Positions 1 to 8,804 of a stretch of DNA of 64,000 bases are shown here, piece by piece. The first letter of the stretch is position 1, and each line of letters begins with the position of its first letter. The translations under genes were made by a program, and so were the position numbers. This stretch comes from Lichenicoccus roseus (GTDB taxonomy: Bacteria; Pseudomonadota; Alphaproteobacteria; Acetobacterales; Acetobacteraceae): assembly GCF_005844085.1 (NCBI RefSeq), contig NZ_VCDI01000009.1, forward strand, positions 57,214 through 121,213, written 5' to 3'. The notes under the pieces were generated by a model. It saw only the letters and a list, made by a program, of their open reading frames with translations, was not told the origin of the DNA and ran no database searches.

Positions 1-1
1 G

Positions 2-3000
2 GTCCTGGCGGCAACGACGCAGATCGCAGCCCTCACCGCGACGCAGGTCAAAGGCCTTGGCACCGCCCAGGTGGTGTCACTTTCCTCGACCGAGGTCGGT
101 GCGCTGTCGTCCACCCAATTGGTTGGTTTTGGCTCTTCGCAGATCGCTGCACTGACCTCCACGGATGTCGGCACGCTGACTACGACCAACATGCCGGGCA
201 TGACCGCCGGTGCGATGGCGGGTCTGACTTCGGCGAACATTGCCGGCCTCACCAGCACGGCGGTCGGCGGTCTTGCCTCCACGCAGGTTGCCGGTCTCGG
301 CACCGGGGCGATAGCCGCGCTGAACACCACGCAGGTCACCAGCCTCGGCACCACCCAGCTGGCCGGGCTGTCGTCGACGCAGGTCGCTGCCCTGACCACC
401 ACCTCGGTCCTGGCGGCAACGACGCAGATCGCAGCCCTTACCGCGACGCAGGTCAAGGGGCTCGGCACCGCCCAGGTGGTCTCGCTGTCCTCGACCGAAG
501 TGGGAGCGCTCTCGTCCACCCAGCTAGCTGGCTTTGGATCGACACAGATCGCAGCTATGAACTCCACGGACGTGGGCACGCTGACAACGACGAACATGCC
601 CGGCATGACCGCCGGTGCAATGGCGGGTCTGACCTCGGCAAACGTCGCCGGCCTCACCAGCACGGCGGTCGGCGGATTGGCCTCCACGCAGGTTGCCGGC
701 CTCGGCACCGGGGCGATCGCCGCGCTGAACACGACACAGGTGACCAGTCTCGGCACCACTCAGCTGGCCGGGCTGAGCTCCACTCAGGTGGCGGCCCTGA
801 CGACAACCTCGGTCCTGGCGGCCACCACGCAGATCGCCGCCCTCTCCGCGACGCAGGTCAAGGGCCTCGGCACGGCGCAGGTGGTCTCGCTGTCCTCGAC
901 CGAAGTAGGGGCGCTTTCATCCACCCAGCTGGCTGGCTTTGGTTCGACGCAGATCGCTGCACTGACCTCCACGGATGTCGGCACGCTGACCACGACGAAC
1001 ATGCCGGGCATGACCGCCGGTGCGATGGCGGGTCTCACGTCCGTCAACATCGCCGGTCTCACCAGCACTGCAGTCGGCGGACTGGCTTCTACGCAGGTTG
1101 CCGGTCTCGGCACCGGCGCGATCGCGGCGCTGAACACCACGCAGGTCACCAGCCTTGGCACAACGCAGCTTGCCGGGCTGTCGTCGACCCAGGTGGCGGC
1201 GCTCACCACAACATCCGTGCTTGCGGCGACGACGCAGATTGCCGCCCTCACCGCGACACAGATCAAGGGCCTGGGTACCGCGCAGGCGGTGTCGCTGTCC
1301 TCGACCGAGGTCGGCGCTCTGTCGTCCACCCAGCTGGCCGGGTTCGGATCGACGCAGATCGCTGCACTCACCTCCACGGACGTGGGCACGCTGACCACGA
1401 CGAACATGCCCGGCATGACCGCCGGCGCGATGGCGGGCCTCACGTCCGTCAACATCGCCGGCCTGACCAGTACGGCGGTCGGCGGTCTGGCCTCCACGCA
1501 GGTCGCCGGCCTCGGCACCGGGGCGATCGCGGCGCTGAACACCACGCAGGTCACCGGCCTCGGCACCACCCAGCTGGCCGGGCTGAGCTCCACTCAGGTC
1601 GCAGCACTCACCACCACCTCGGTCCTGGCGGCGACGACACAGATCGCAGCCCTCACCGCGACGCAGGTGAAGGGCCTCGGCACCGCGCAGGTGGTGTCGC
1701 TGTCCTCGACCGAGGTCGGCGCGCTGTCTTCCACCCAGCTAGCTGGCTTTGGCTCGTCGCAGATCGCTGCACTGACCTCCACCGATGTCGGCACGCTGAC
1801 CACGACGAACATGCCGGGCATGACCGCCGGTGCGATTGCCGGCCTGACCTCGGCAAACATCGCCGGCCTGACCAGCACGGCGGTCGGCGGATTGGCCTCC
1901 ACGCAGGTTGCCGGCCTCGGCACCGGGGCGATCGCGGCGCTGAACACCACGCAGGTCACCGGCCTCGGCACCACACAGCTGGCCGGGCTGAGCTCCACTC
2001 AGGTCGCAGCACTCACCACCACCTCGGTCCTGGCGGCAACGACGCAGATCGCCGCCCTCACCGCGACGCAGGTGAAGGGCCTCGGCACCGCCCAGGTGGT
2101 GTCGCTGTCCTCGGCCGAGGTCGGCGCGCTGTCTTCCACCCAGCTAGCTGGCTTTGGCTCGTCGCAGATTGCAGCTTTGAACTCCACGGACGTGGGCACG
2201 CTGACAACGACGAATATGCCCGGCATGACCGCCGGTGCGATGGCGGGTCTGACCTCGGCAAACGTCGCCGGCCTCACCAGCACGGCGGTCGGCGGTCTGG
2301 CCTCCACGCAGGTTGCTGGGCTTGGCACCGGGGCGATCGCGGCGCTGAACACCACGCAGGTCACCAGCCTTGGCACCACCCAGCTGGCCGGGCTGAGCTC
2401 CACTCAGGTCGCGGCGCTCACCACCACCTCGGTCCTGGCGGCAACGACGCAGATCGCAGCCCTCACCGCGACGCAGGTCAAAGGCCTTGGCACCGCCCAG
2501 GTGGTGTCACTTTCCTCGACCGAGGTCGGTGCGCTGTCGTCCACCCAGCTGGCCGGGTTCGGATCGACCCAGGTAGCGGCGTTGAACTCCACGGATGTCG
2601 GCACGCTGACCACGACGAACATGCCCGGCATGGCTGCCGCCGCGATTGCCGGCCTCACCTCGGCGAACATTGCCGGCCTCACCAGCACGGCGGTCGGCGG
2701 TCTCGCCTCCACGCAGGTTGCCGGTCTCGGCACCGGCGCGATCGCGGCGCTGAACACCACGCAGGTCACCAGCCTCGGCACCACCCAGCTGGCCGGGCTT
2801 AGCTCGACTCAGGCCGCGGCGCTCACCACCACCTCGGTCCTGGCGGCGACGACGCAGATCGCGGCCCTCACCGCGACGCAGATCAAGGGCCTCGGAACCG
2901 CGCAGGCGCTCTCGCTGTCCTCGACCGAGGTGGCGGCGTTGTCGTCCACGCAGCTCGCCGCCTTCGGTTCGACCCAGGCCGGCGCGCTGACCTCCACCGA

Positions 3001-3433
3001 TGTGGGTGCCATCACGTCGACCAACCTGCCGGGGCTCAGCGTCACCGGAATGGCCGGCCTGACCTCGGCGGACATCGTCGCCCTGGGCACGACGGCGATG
3101 GGCGTGCTGACCAGCGTGCAGTTCGCAGCCCTCACCACGACCGCGATCGCGGCTCTCACGACCGACCAGGCGACCCTGATCACATCCGCCCAGGCGCTGG
3201 CGATGAGCACGGGGCAGTTCGCCGCCCTGTCGATCGCCGATATCGCGCTGCTGACCTCGACGCAGCTGCAGGCGCTGGGAAGCAAGGATATCGCCGCCTT
3301 CACGACCACCCAGCTCGGCGCGCTGACGACGACGCAGATGACCTACTTCACCACCAGCGAGTCTCCCTCGTTCACCAGCACGCAGATCCAGCACATGACG
3401 CCGACCCAGCTGCAGGCGCTCTACTTCCAGTAG
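2..3433 (+). CDS. Giant Ser/Thr-rich octapeptide-repeat protein, 3' part (5' end outside window)
   Basis: The frame is open from the left edge, where it already encodes repeat sequence, so the true start lies upstream and the GTG at 71 is only an internal codon. The visible 1143 residues are almost entirely octads of the type xGLxSTQV. Seventeen units (one of them shortened to seven residues) make a 135-residue super-repeat, present seven times and then in degenerate form to the C terminus, which ends ALYFQ. Ser, Thr, Ala, Gly and Leu dominate; no Cys is seen. No enzymatic domain, membrane span or anchor is visible in this part. Composition and repetition suggest a secreted or surface-exposed fibrous protein, but the signal region is out of view. 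Two GT41 glycosyltransferases follow directly, so the protein may be their substrate. The fold is uncertain: the T-x-x-Q spacing would also suit short capped helices. Confidence 0.85.
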   Translation, partial: VLAATTQIAALTATQVKGLGTAQVVSLSSTEVGALSSTQLVGFGSSQIAALTSTDVGTLTTTNMPGMTAGAMAGLTSANIAGLTSTAVGGLASTQVAGLGTGAIAALNTTQVTSLGTTQLAGLSSTQVAALTTTSVLAATTQIAALTATQVKGLGTAQVVSLSSTEVGALSSTQLAGFGSTQIAAMNSTDVGTLTTTNMPGMTAGAMAGLTSANVAGLTSTAVGGLASTQVAGLGTGAIAALNTTQVTSLGTTQLAGLSSTQVAALTTTSVLAATTQIAALSATQVKGLGTAQVVSLSSTEVGALSSTQLAGFGSTQIAALTSTDVGTLTTTNMPGMTAGAMAGLTSVNIAGLTSTAVGGLASTQVAGLGTGAIAALNTTQVTSLGTTQLAGLSSTQVAALTTTSVLAATTQIAALTATQIKGLGTAQAVSLSSTEVGALSSTQLAGFGSTQIAALTSTDVGTLTTTNMPGMTAGAMAGLTSVNIAGLTSTAVGGLASTQVAGLGTGAIAALNTTQVTGLGTTQLAGLSSTQVAALTTTSVLAATTQIAALTATQVKGLGTAQVVSLSSTEVGALSSTQLAGFGSSQIAALTSTDVGTLTTTNMPGMTAGAIAGLTSANIAGLTSTAVGGLASTQVAGLGTGAIAALNTTQVTGLGTTQLAGLSSTQVAALTTTSVLAATTQIAALTATQVKGLGTAQVVSLSSAEVGALSSTQLAGFGSSQIAALNSTDVGTLTTTNMPGMTAGAMAGLTSANVAGLTSTAVGGLASTQVAGLGTGAIAALNTTQVTSLGTTQLAGLSSTQVAALTTTSVLAATTQIAALTATQVKGLGTAQVVSLSSTEVGALSSTQLAGFGSTQVAALNSTDVGTLTTTNMPGMAAAAIAGLTSANIAGLTSTAVGGLASTQVAGLGTGAIAALNTTQVTSLGTTQLAGLSSTQAAALTTTSVLAATTQIAALTATQIKGLGTAQALSLSSTEVAALSSTQLAAFGSTQAGALTSTDVGAITSTNLPGLSVTGMAGLTSADIVALGTTAMGVLTSVQFAALTTTAIAALTTDQATLITSAQALAMSTGQFAALSIADIALLTSTQLQALGSKDIAAFTTTQLGALTTTQMTYFTTSESPSFTSTQIQHMTPTQLQALYFQ
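71..2905 (+). repeat. Seven tandem 405-bp in-frame repeats
   Basis: Equivalent points recur at 71, 476, 881, 1286, 1691, 2096 and 2501, exactly 405 bp (135 codons) apart. Bases 1-70 are the tail of a preceding copy, and a diverged eighth copy starts at 2906. Copies differ at scattered synonymous and a few replacement sites, for example TSTD versus NSTD in the fourth octad. Such near-identical in-frame direct repeats can expand or contract by recombination and can be collapsed in short-read assemblies. Confidence 0.95.
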
Positions 3434-3484
3434 CGCTCAACCCGTCGCACCCGACGCTCATCGGACCATGTCTGGAAGATACGC

Positions 3485-5371
3485 ATGCTCCTCCTGTCAC
3501 AGCCTCCATCGCGGACCGAGGTCGTCGCACCGGTCGTCGAGGCAAGCTGGCTTGCCGACCTGCTCGCCGGCGACGACGCATCGTTTCCGCTCCCCGACGG
3601 CTACGACGAGCAGCTCCGGCAGATCCCGTTCCAGGCGATCATCGCCGCCATCGAGGCCGGTCGGCCCGGTGTCACCGCGTCGGCCGAGATCCTGCTCTAC
3701 AGGCGCTGGATCGGCGCCAATGCCGGCAGCCCGCATCTGTTCGCCGCCTGGTTCAACCTCGGAGCGTCGCTCGGGCTGAGCGGCGACAAGGGCGGCGCGC
3801 TGGCTGCCTACGGCAATGCCCGCGTGCTGCGGCCGGATTTCCACCCCGCCGCCGTCAATCTCGGCCTCGGGCTGGAGGCCGCCGGACAGGTCGAGCACGC
3901 CCTGACCACCTGGGGCGGCGCGATCCAGACCGACGAGGCGCGTACCGCCCTGCTCAACCATCGCGCCCGCCTGCTGGAGCAGAACGGCCGTCTCGACGAG
4001 GCGGAGGCGATCCTGCGTACCTCGCTGCTGACCGATCCGGCCCAGCCGGACGTCGTGCAGCATTGGGTGCATATCCGCCAGAAGACCTGTCACTGGCCGG
4101 TGCTGCAGGCCGACATGCCCGGACTTCCCCCCGACGTGCTGCTGCGGCAGGCCGGACCACTGGGCCTGCTCGCCCTTACCGACGACGTCGATGTGCAGCG
4201 CGAGGTCATCGCGGGCTGGCTCGCGCGCAAGATCCCGGCCATCACGGCGCCGCTTGCTCCGGTGGCGCCATACCGACACGACCGGATCAGGATCGGCTAC
4301 CTGTCGTCGGATTTCTGCCGGCACGCCATGAGCTTCCTGGTAGCCGAACTGTTCGAGCACCACGACCGCAGCCGCTTCGAGATCTACGGCTACTGCGCGA
4401 CCCTGGAGGACGGCAGCGAGATCAGGCGGCGCGTGCTGGCCGGGTTCGACCATCATCGCATCATTCGCGGCCTGTCGGACGAGCAGGCGGCGCGCATCAT
4501 TCGCGACGACGAGATCGACATCCTCATCGACCTGAACGGCCTCACCGCCCATACCCGCCTCGCCGTGCTGAAATGGCGGCCGGCGCCGATCCAGGCCACC
4601 TATCTCGGTTTCATCGGCCCGTTGCCGATGGACGAGATCGATTATCTGCTTTGCGACGACTACGTCATTCCGGCGCATAGCGCCGCGTCGTACCGGCCCG
4701 TTCCGCTCTCGATCGCCCCGATCTACCAGGCCAACGACAGCAAGCGCACGATCGGCGCGCCGCTCCCCCGCGCCGAGGCCGGGTTGCCGGAAGATGCCTT
4801 CGTGCTCTGCTGCTTTTCCAACTCGTACAAGATCACGGAGGCGATGTTCGCATCCTGGATGGCAATCATGCGTGGCGCGGCGAGCACCGTGCTCTGGCTG
4901 TCGGTGGACAATCGCTGGGCGGAAAGCAGCCTCCACGCCCGCGCCGCACAGGCAGGCATCGCGCCGGAACGGATCCTGTTCGCCGGGCGAACCAGTCCGG
5001 AGCTGTACATGAGCCGGCTAGGCGCTGCCGATCTGTTCCTCGACACCTTCCCGTACAACGCAGGCACAGTCGCCAGCGACGCGATCCGGATGCAGCTGCC
5101 GTTGCTGACGCTTGCCGGCGCGTCGTTCGCCTCTCGCATGGCCGGCTCGATGCTGCACGCCATCGGTGCCGGGCAGGGCATCGCGGCCTCCATCGACGAC
5201 TATGTCGAAACCGCGATCACCCTCGCCACCCAGCCGCACGCCTATGCCGACTACAAGCGGCTGTTCACCGCGGATGCCTGGAAGCAGACGGCCGGCGACA
5301 TCGACCGTTTCACCCGCGCCTTCGAGCTCACCATGACCAGGCTGGTGGCGGACCGGCTCGCCGGCGCCTGA
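3485..5371 (+). CDS. TPR plus GT41 (SPINDLY/OGT-like) protein glycosyltransferase, copy 1
   Basis: 628 residues. TPR-like helices lie roughly at residues 83-150 (AWFNLGASLG and AAVNLGLGLE). The GT41 catalytic region starts near residue 266 with RIRIGYLSSDFCRH. The nucleotide-sugar region contains CCFSNSYKIT, with Lys449 in the place of the conserved UDP-contacting lysine of O-GlcNAc transferase, and a NAGTVASDA loop at 525-533. In the second copy this loop reads GAHTTASDA, so the OGT histidine is replaced by Gly here. The family moves sugar from a UDP-sugar to Ser/Thr, or to Asn in HMW1C-type members, in the cytoplasm. The gene lies 51 bp after the repeat protein and its stop overlaps the next start (TGATG), so the three genes are probably one operon. 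The sugar donor and acceptor are unknown. Confidence 0.88.
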   Translation: MLLLSQPPSRTEVVAPVVEASWLADLLAGDDASFPLPDGYDEQLRQIPFQAIIAAIEAGRPGVTASAEILLYRRWIGANAGSPHLFAAWFNLGASLGLSGDKGGALAAYGNARVLRPDFHPAAVNLGLGLEAAGQVEHALTTWGGAIQTDEARTALLNHRARLLEQNGRLDEAEAILRTSLLTDPAQPDVVQHWVHIRQKTCHWPVLQADMPGLPPDVLLRQAGPLGLLALTDDVDVQREVIAGWLARKIPAITAPLAPVAPYRHDRIRIGYLSSDFCRHAMSFLVAELFEHHDRSRFEIYGYCATLEDGSEIRRRVLAGFDHHRIIRGLSDEQAARIIRDDEIDILIDLNGLTAHTRLAVLKWRPAPIQATYLGFIGPLPMDEIDYLLCDDYVIPAHSAASYRPVPLSIAPIYQANDSKRTIGAPLPRAEAGLPEDAFVLCCFSNSYKITEAMFASWMAIMRGAASTVLWLSVDNRWAESSLHARAAQAGIAPERILFAGRTSPELYMSRLGAADLFLDTFPYNAGTVASDAIRMQLPLLTLAGASFASRMAGSMLHAIGAGQGIAASIDDYVETAITLATQPHAYADYKRLFTADAWKQTAGDIDRFTRAFELTMTRLVADRLAGA

Positions 5372-7422
5372 TGCCGCACTCCGTGGCGAGGGTGGTTCCG
5401 GTCGGTCCGGAGGATGCCGGCTACCGGCTGGTCGAGCTGATCGGCGCCGTCGAGGCGCTGGTCAACCGCAACCTTCCGCAGAACACGAGCCCGACCGATA
5501 CGGATGCCAAGGCGCAGGGTGCAGCGCTCTATGCGGTCTGGCTGCAGCATCACCCGCTCGACCCGCTGCGCCATGCGGCCTGCTTCAATTTCGGCGTGCT
5601 GCTGACCCAGCTTGGCCGGCACGCGGAAGCCGGCGCCTGCTTCGCCGAAGCCATCTCGCTGCGGCCCGGCTTCCTGTCTGCCTACGTCAACCACGGTCTG
5701 GCGCTGGAACGGCTCAATGACCTTCCCGCGGCGGTCGGGCAGTGGCTTCACGTGGCGGACCTGCTTGCGGCCACGGACGGCGACCTGATCGTTCACAAGA
5801 CCACGTCCCTCAAGCACGCCGCACGGGTGTTCAAGTCCATCGGTGATCTCGGCAGCGCCGAGGAGGCGTTGCGCCGCTGCCTCGATCTCGACCCGCACCA
5901 GTGCGACGCGATGCAGCACTGGGTCGCGCTGCGCGAGATGCAGTGCAAATGGCCGGTGCTGGCGCCGTCCGGTCGCGTGACGGCTGGCAGGCTGAGTGCG
6001 TCGCTGTCACCGCTGGCGCTGGCGATCCACGCGGACGACCCGATGTTCCAGCTCTCCAACGCCTGGCGCAGCATGCGGCGCGACGGCGGCTGGCCGTCCG
6101 GTCCGTGCACCGTAGGCACATGGCCACCGCCCCTCCCAGCCGGGCGGGATCCGGCCGCGCCGCTGCGCATCGGCTACGTCTCACCCGACCTGCGCGAGCA
6201 TGCGATCGGCTTCCTGACCGTCGAACTGTTCGAGCTGCACGACCCGACCGGGGTGGAGGTGTTCGCCTACTATTCCGGCCGGGCCGCGCCCGATGCGTTG
6301 CAGGCGCGGTTCCGCCGGGCGGTGCCGCACTGGTGCAGCATCTCCGGCTGGACCGACAGGCAGGTCGCAAGCCGGATCGCACACGATGGGATCGACATCC
6401 TGGTGGATCTCGGCGGCCACACCGGCGACGTCCCCGGTGCCGCGCTGGCATTGCGGCCGGCGCCGGTGATGGTGAACTGGCTCGGCTATCCAGGCAGCAT
6501 GGGCACCCCGCACCACCAGTACATCATCGCCGACGCCACCATCATCCCGCCCGGCCACGAGCGGTTCTACAGCGAGCGGGTGGTCCGGCTGCCCTGCTAC
6601 CAGCCGACCGACCGCAAGCGCACGGTATCGGGCACCATCCCCGCACGGCACGAGCTCGGCCTGCCCGATGGCGCGGTGGTCTATTGCTGCTTCAACGGCA
6701 CCCAGAAGATCACGCCGTCGATGTTCGGCCGCTGGATGACCCTGCTGGCCCGCGTGCCCGGTTCGGTGCTCTGGTTGCTGTCCTGCGACGGCGCCACCGA
6801 CGAGCGGCTGCGACAGCAGGCGGCGAGGCGCGGCATCCTGCCGGACCGCCTCGTCTTCGCTCCGCGCCGGTCCAACGAGGAGCATCTCGCGCGCTATCCG
6901 GCGGCCGACCTGTTCCTCGACACCTACCCGTATGGCGCGCACACCACCGCGTCGGACGCGCTCTGGATGGGGGTTCCGGTGGTGACCCTGCAGGGCAACA
7001 GCTTCGCCTCGCGAGTCTGTTCGAGCCTGGTGCGGGCCGCCGGGCTGACCGAGCTGGTCTGCTGCGATCCGGACGGGTACATCGAGCGCGCCGTGCAGTG
7101 TGGCCAGGAGCCAGGCTGGCTGGCCGAGTTGCGCCACCGCCTGAAAGCTGCGCGCGATCGCTGCACGCTGTTCGACATGCCCCTGCTGGTCGCCCGTCTC
7201 GAGGAGCTGTACCGGCAGATGTGGGAAGACCATCTGGCCGGCCACGATCCGGTGCCGGACCTCGCCAATCTCGACCTCTACAACGACGTCGGCGACGCCA
7301 TCGATCAGGAGGCCTCCCCGCATCGCGACCTGGTGGCATACGAGCAGTATTACGCGCGCGCCCTAGCGTACCGCGACGGCATCTCGCCGATTACGCCGGA
7401 TCGCCGGCTCTGGCGGAAGTAG
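5371..7422 (+). CDS. TPR plus GT41 (SPINDLY/OGT-like) protein glycosyltransferase, copy 2
   Basis: 683 residues, starting in the TGATG overlap with the upstream paralogue. The N terminus carries TPR-like helices (FNFGVLLTQLGRHAEAG, YVNHGLALERL). The GT41 fold begins near residue 263 with PLRIGYVSPDLREH. The signature CCFNGTQKIT (Lys446) is followed by DLFLDTYPYGAHTTASDALW, where His524, Thr525 and Asp529 match UDP-binding positions of OGT. This copy is therefore closer to canonical OGT than copy 1. A C-terminal tail of about 70 residues (EQYYARALAYRDGIS) extends beyond the fold. The two genes may act successively or as a heteromer on the repeat protein; that is inference from context. Confidence 0.88.
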   Translation: MPHSVARVVPVGPEDAGYRLVELIGAVEALVNRNLPQNTSPTDTDAKAQGAALYAVWLQHHPLDPLRHAACFNFGVLLTQLGRHAEAGACFAEAISLRPGFLSAYVNHGLALERLNDLPAAVGQWLHVADLLAATDGDLIVHKTTSLKHAARVFKSIGDLGSAEEALRRCLDLDPHQCDAMQHWVALREMQCKWPVLAPSGRVTAGRLSASLSPLALAIHADDPMFQLSNAWRSMRRDGGWPSGPCTVGTWPPPLPAGRDPAAPLRIGYVSPDLREHAIGFLTVELFELHDPTGVEVFAYYSGRAAPDALQARFRRAVPHWCSISGWTDRQVASRIAHDGIDILVDLGGHTGDVPGAALALRPAPVMVNWLGYPGSMGTPHHQYIIADATIIPPGHERFYSERVVRLPCYQPTDRKRTVSGTIPARHELGLPDGAVVYCCFNGTQKITPSMFGRWMTLLARVPGSVLWLLSCDGATDERLRQQAARRGILPDRLVFAPRRSNEEHLARYPAADLFLDTYPYGAHTTASDALWMGVPVVTLQGNSFASRVCSSLVRAAGLTELVCCDPDGYIERAVQCGQEPGWLAELRHRLKAARDRCTLFDMPLLVARLEELYRQMWEDHLAGHDPVPDLANLDLYNDVGDAIDQEASPHRDLVAYEQYYARALAYRDGISPITPDRRLWRK

Positions 7423-7438
7423 TCTTTGAATGACAAGC

Positions 7439-7465
7439 AGAGCATGATCGACCGGATCATGCTCT
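7439..7465. terminator. Palindromic hairpin between convergent genes
   Basis: Perfect 11-bp inverted repeat (AGAGCATGATC / GATCATGCTCT) with a 5-nt loop, placed between the second GT41 gene and the convergent MFS gene and touching the latter's stop codon. It can act as a terminator in both directions. The AGAGCATGATC arm resembles dispersed palindromes common in alphaproteobacterial intergenic regions. Confidence 0.65.
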
Positions 7466-8678
7466 AGGCCCGCCACAACGACGCTCCGGCGCAGGCGGCG
7501 GCGGCCAGCAGGACCAGCGCCATCGCGTTCTCCGGACCGCCGATCCCGAGCGACACCGCCCAGGTGAAGCCGGCGCCGAACGCCATCTGCAGGAAGCCGT
7601 ACAGGCTGGAGGCGGCGCCGGCCCGCTCCGGATGGGTGTTCATCAGGCCGGCGAGTGCGTTCGGACTGACGACGCCGATACCGATCGCATACAGCACCAG
7701 CAGCGTCATCATCGCCGCCAGGCCAAGATGATGGGTGGCGCTCAGCAGCACGAGCAGGCCGGCGCTGGCGAGGCAGAGCAGGTTGCCGCGCCGGGCCATG
7801 AAAGCCGGGGCAGCGCGCTGCGGTGACGCGCTGCCGGCCAGCTGTCGCGCGAGCAGGGTGCCGAGCATCATCCCGGCCACCGCCAGCAGGCAGTAGAAGC
7901 CGACCGAGGCCGGAGCCTGATGCATGATGCCGACCAGCAGGAAGGGTGCATCGGCGAGGAAGGCGTACAGGCTGGTGGCGGCACAGGCGCCGGCGATGGT
8001 GTAGCGCCGGTACGCTGGCGAGCGCCAAAGTATCCAGTATCCGAACAGGATCGCGCTCGGCCCCGGCAGCGGCAGGAGCGCCCGGTTGGTCTCCGGCAGC
8101 CGGCGCAGCACCAGCACCAGCAGCGCCAGCACCACCAGCGCCAGGGCCACGAAGAGCGCCCGCCAGCCCAGCCAGCCATCGATCAGGCCGCCGATCGCCG
8201 GCGCCGCCGCAGGGGTGATGCCCATCACCAGGCCCAGGGTGGCGAGTTGCCGGGCCGCATCCTGGCGGCCGGCGACATCGCGCACCATGGCGCGTCCCAG
8301 CACCAGTGCGCCGCAGCCACCAAGCGATTGCAGCACGCGGGCGGCCAGCAGCATGCCGATGCCGTTCGCCAGCGCCGCCAGCACCAGGCCCGCGAGATAG
8401 AGCGACATCCCGGTCAGCAGCAGCGGCCGGCGTCCGAACCGGTCCGACAGCGGCCCGTAGACCAGCTGCCCGAGCGCCATGCCGACCAGGTAGAGCGTGA
8501 TGGTGTATTGCGCGGTCGGCCGCGTCACCGCGAAGTCGCGGGCGATGTCGGGCAGTGCCGGGACGAATATGTGCAGCGCCGCGGTGCCGGTCATGGTGAC
8601 GGCGGCGAGCAGCCAGAAGGGCGGGACGGCCTGGAGGGTGGCGGAAGACGGCCGGGGCGTCGTAGGCATGTCGGGCAT
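7464..8678 (-). CDS. Bcr/CflA-type MFS drug/metabolite exporter
   Basis: About 404 residues with the hydrophobic pattern of a 12-helix MFS protein. The N terminus (LHIFVPALPDIARDF) and the loop GPLSDRFGRRPLLL are typical of the Bcr/CflA subfamily of proton-driven inner-membrane exporters of drugs such as bicyclomycin. The start was taken at the ATG at 8678; a GTG at 8687 and an ATG at 8669 are alternatives. It is divergent from the mdc operon with about 125 bp between them. No malonate carrier gene is seen in that operon, so a role in malonate transport cannot be excluded, but subfamily features favour drug/metabolite efflux. Confidence 0.85.
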   Translation of the reverse strand: MPDMPTTPRPSSATLQAVPPFWLLAAVTMTGTAALHIFVPALPDIARDFAVTRPTAQYTITLYLVGMALGQLVYGPLSDRFGRRPLLLTGMSLYLAGLVLAALANGIGMLLAARVLQSLGGCGALVLGRAMVRDVAGRQDAARQLATLGLVMGITPAAAPAIGGLIDGWLGWRALFVALALVVLALLVLVLRRLPETNRALLPLPGPSAILFGYWILWRSPAYRRYTIAGACAATSLYAFLADAPFLLVGIMHQAPASVGFYCLLAVAGMMLGTLLARQLAGSASPQRAAPAFMARRGNLLCLASAGLLVLLSATHHLGLAAMMTLLVLYAIGIGVVSPNALAGLMNTHPERAGAASSLYGFLQMAFGAGFTWAVSLGIGGPENAMALVLLAAAACAGASLWRA

Positions 8679-8804
8679 GGCGCCCACCCGTCATGGCGGC
8701 ATCCGGCGGCTGGCGCAACTTGGGACGAAGCCGGTGGTTCACCCCCCGGGGACAGTGCCGGGCCGGGCGCCACGCCTGAGGACCTGAATGCCCTGGAGAC
8801 ATGC

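Noticed and set aside
784-2784. Long minus-strand open frames across the 405-bp repeats
   Set aside because: They repeat with the same 405-bp period, have a Val/Pro/Ala composition caused by reading the Ser/Thr codons in reverse, and lack ribosome sites; they are antisense shadows.
71-2905. Direct-repeat array considered as CRISPR
   Set aside because: Units are 405 bp, in-frame coding and without spacers; no cas genes are present.
3497-4936. 479-codon minus-strand frame opposite the first GT41 gene
   Set aside because: The plus-strand frame has clear GT41 motifs; the reverse one is an Arg/Gly/Asp-rich artefact of high GC.
7920-8804. Upstream extension of the mdcA frame
   Set aside because: It runs antisense through the Bcr/CflA gene, reads as Gln/Arg-rich noise, and family length puts the MdcA start at 8805.
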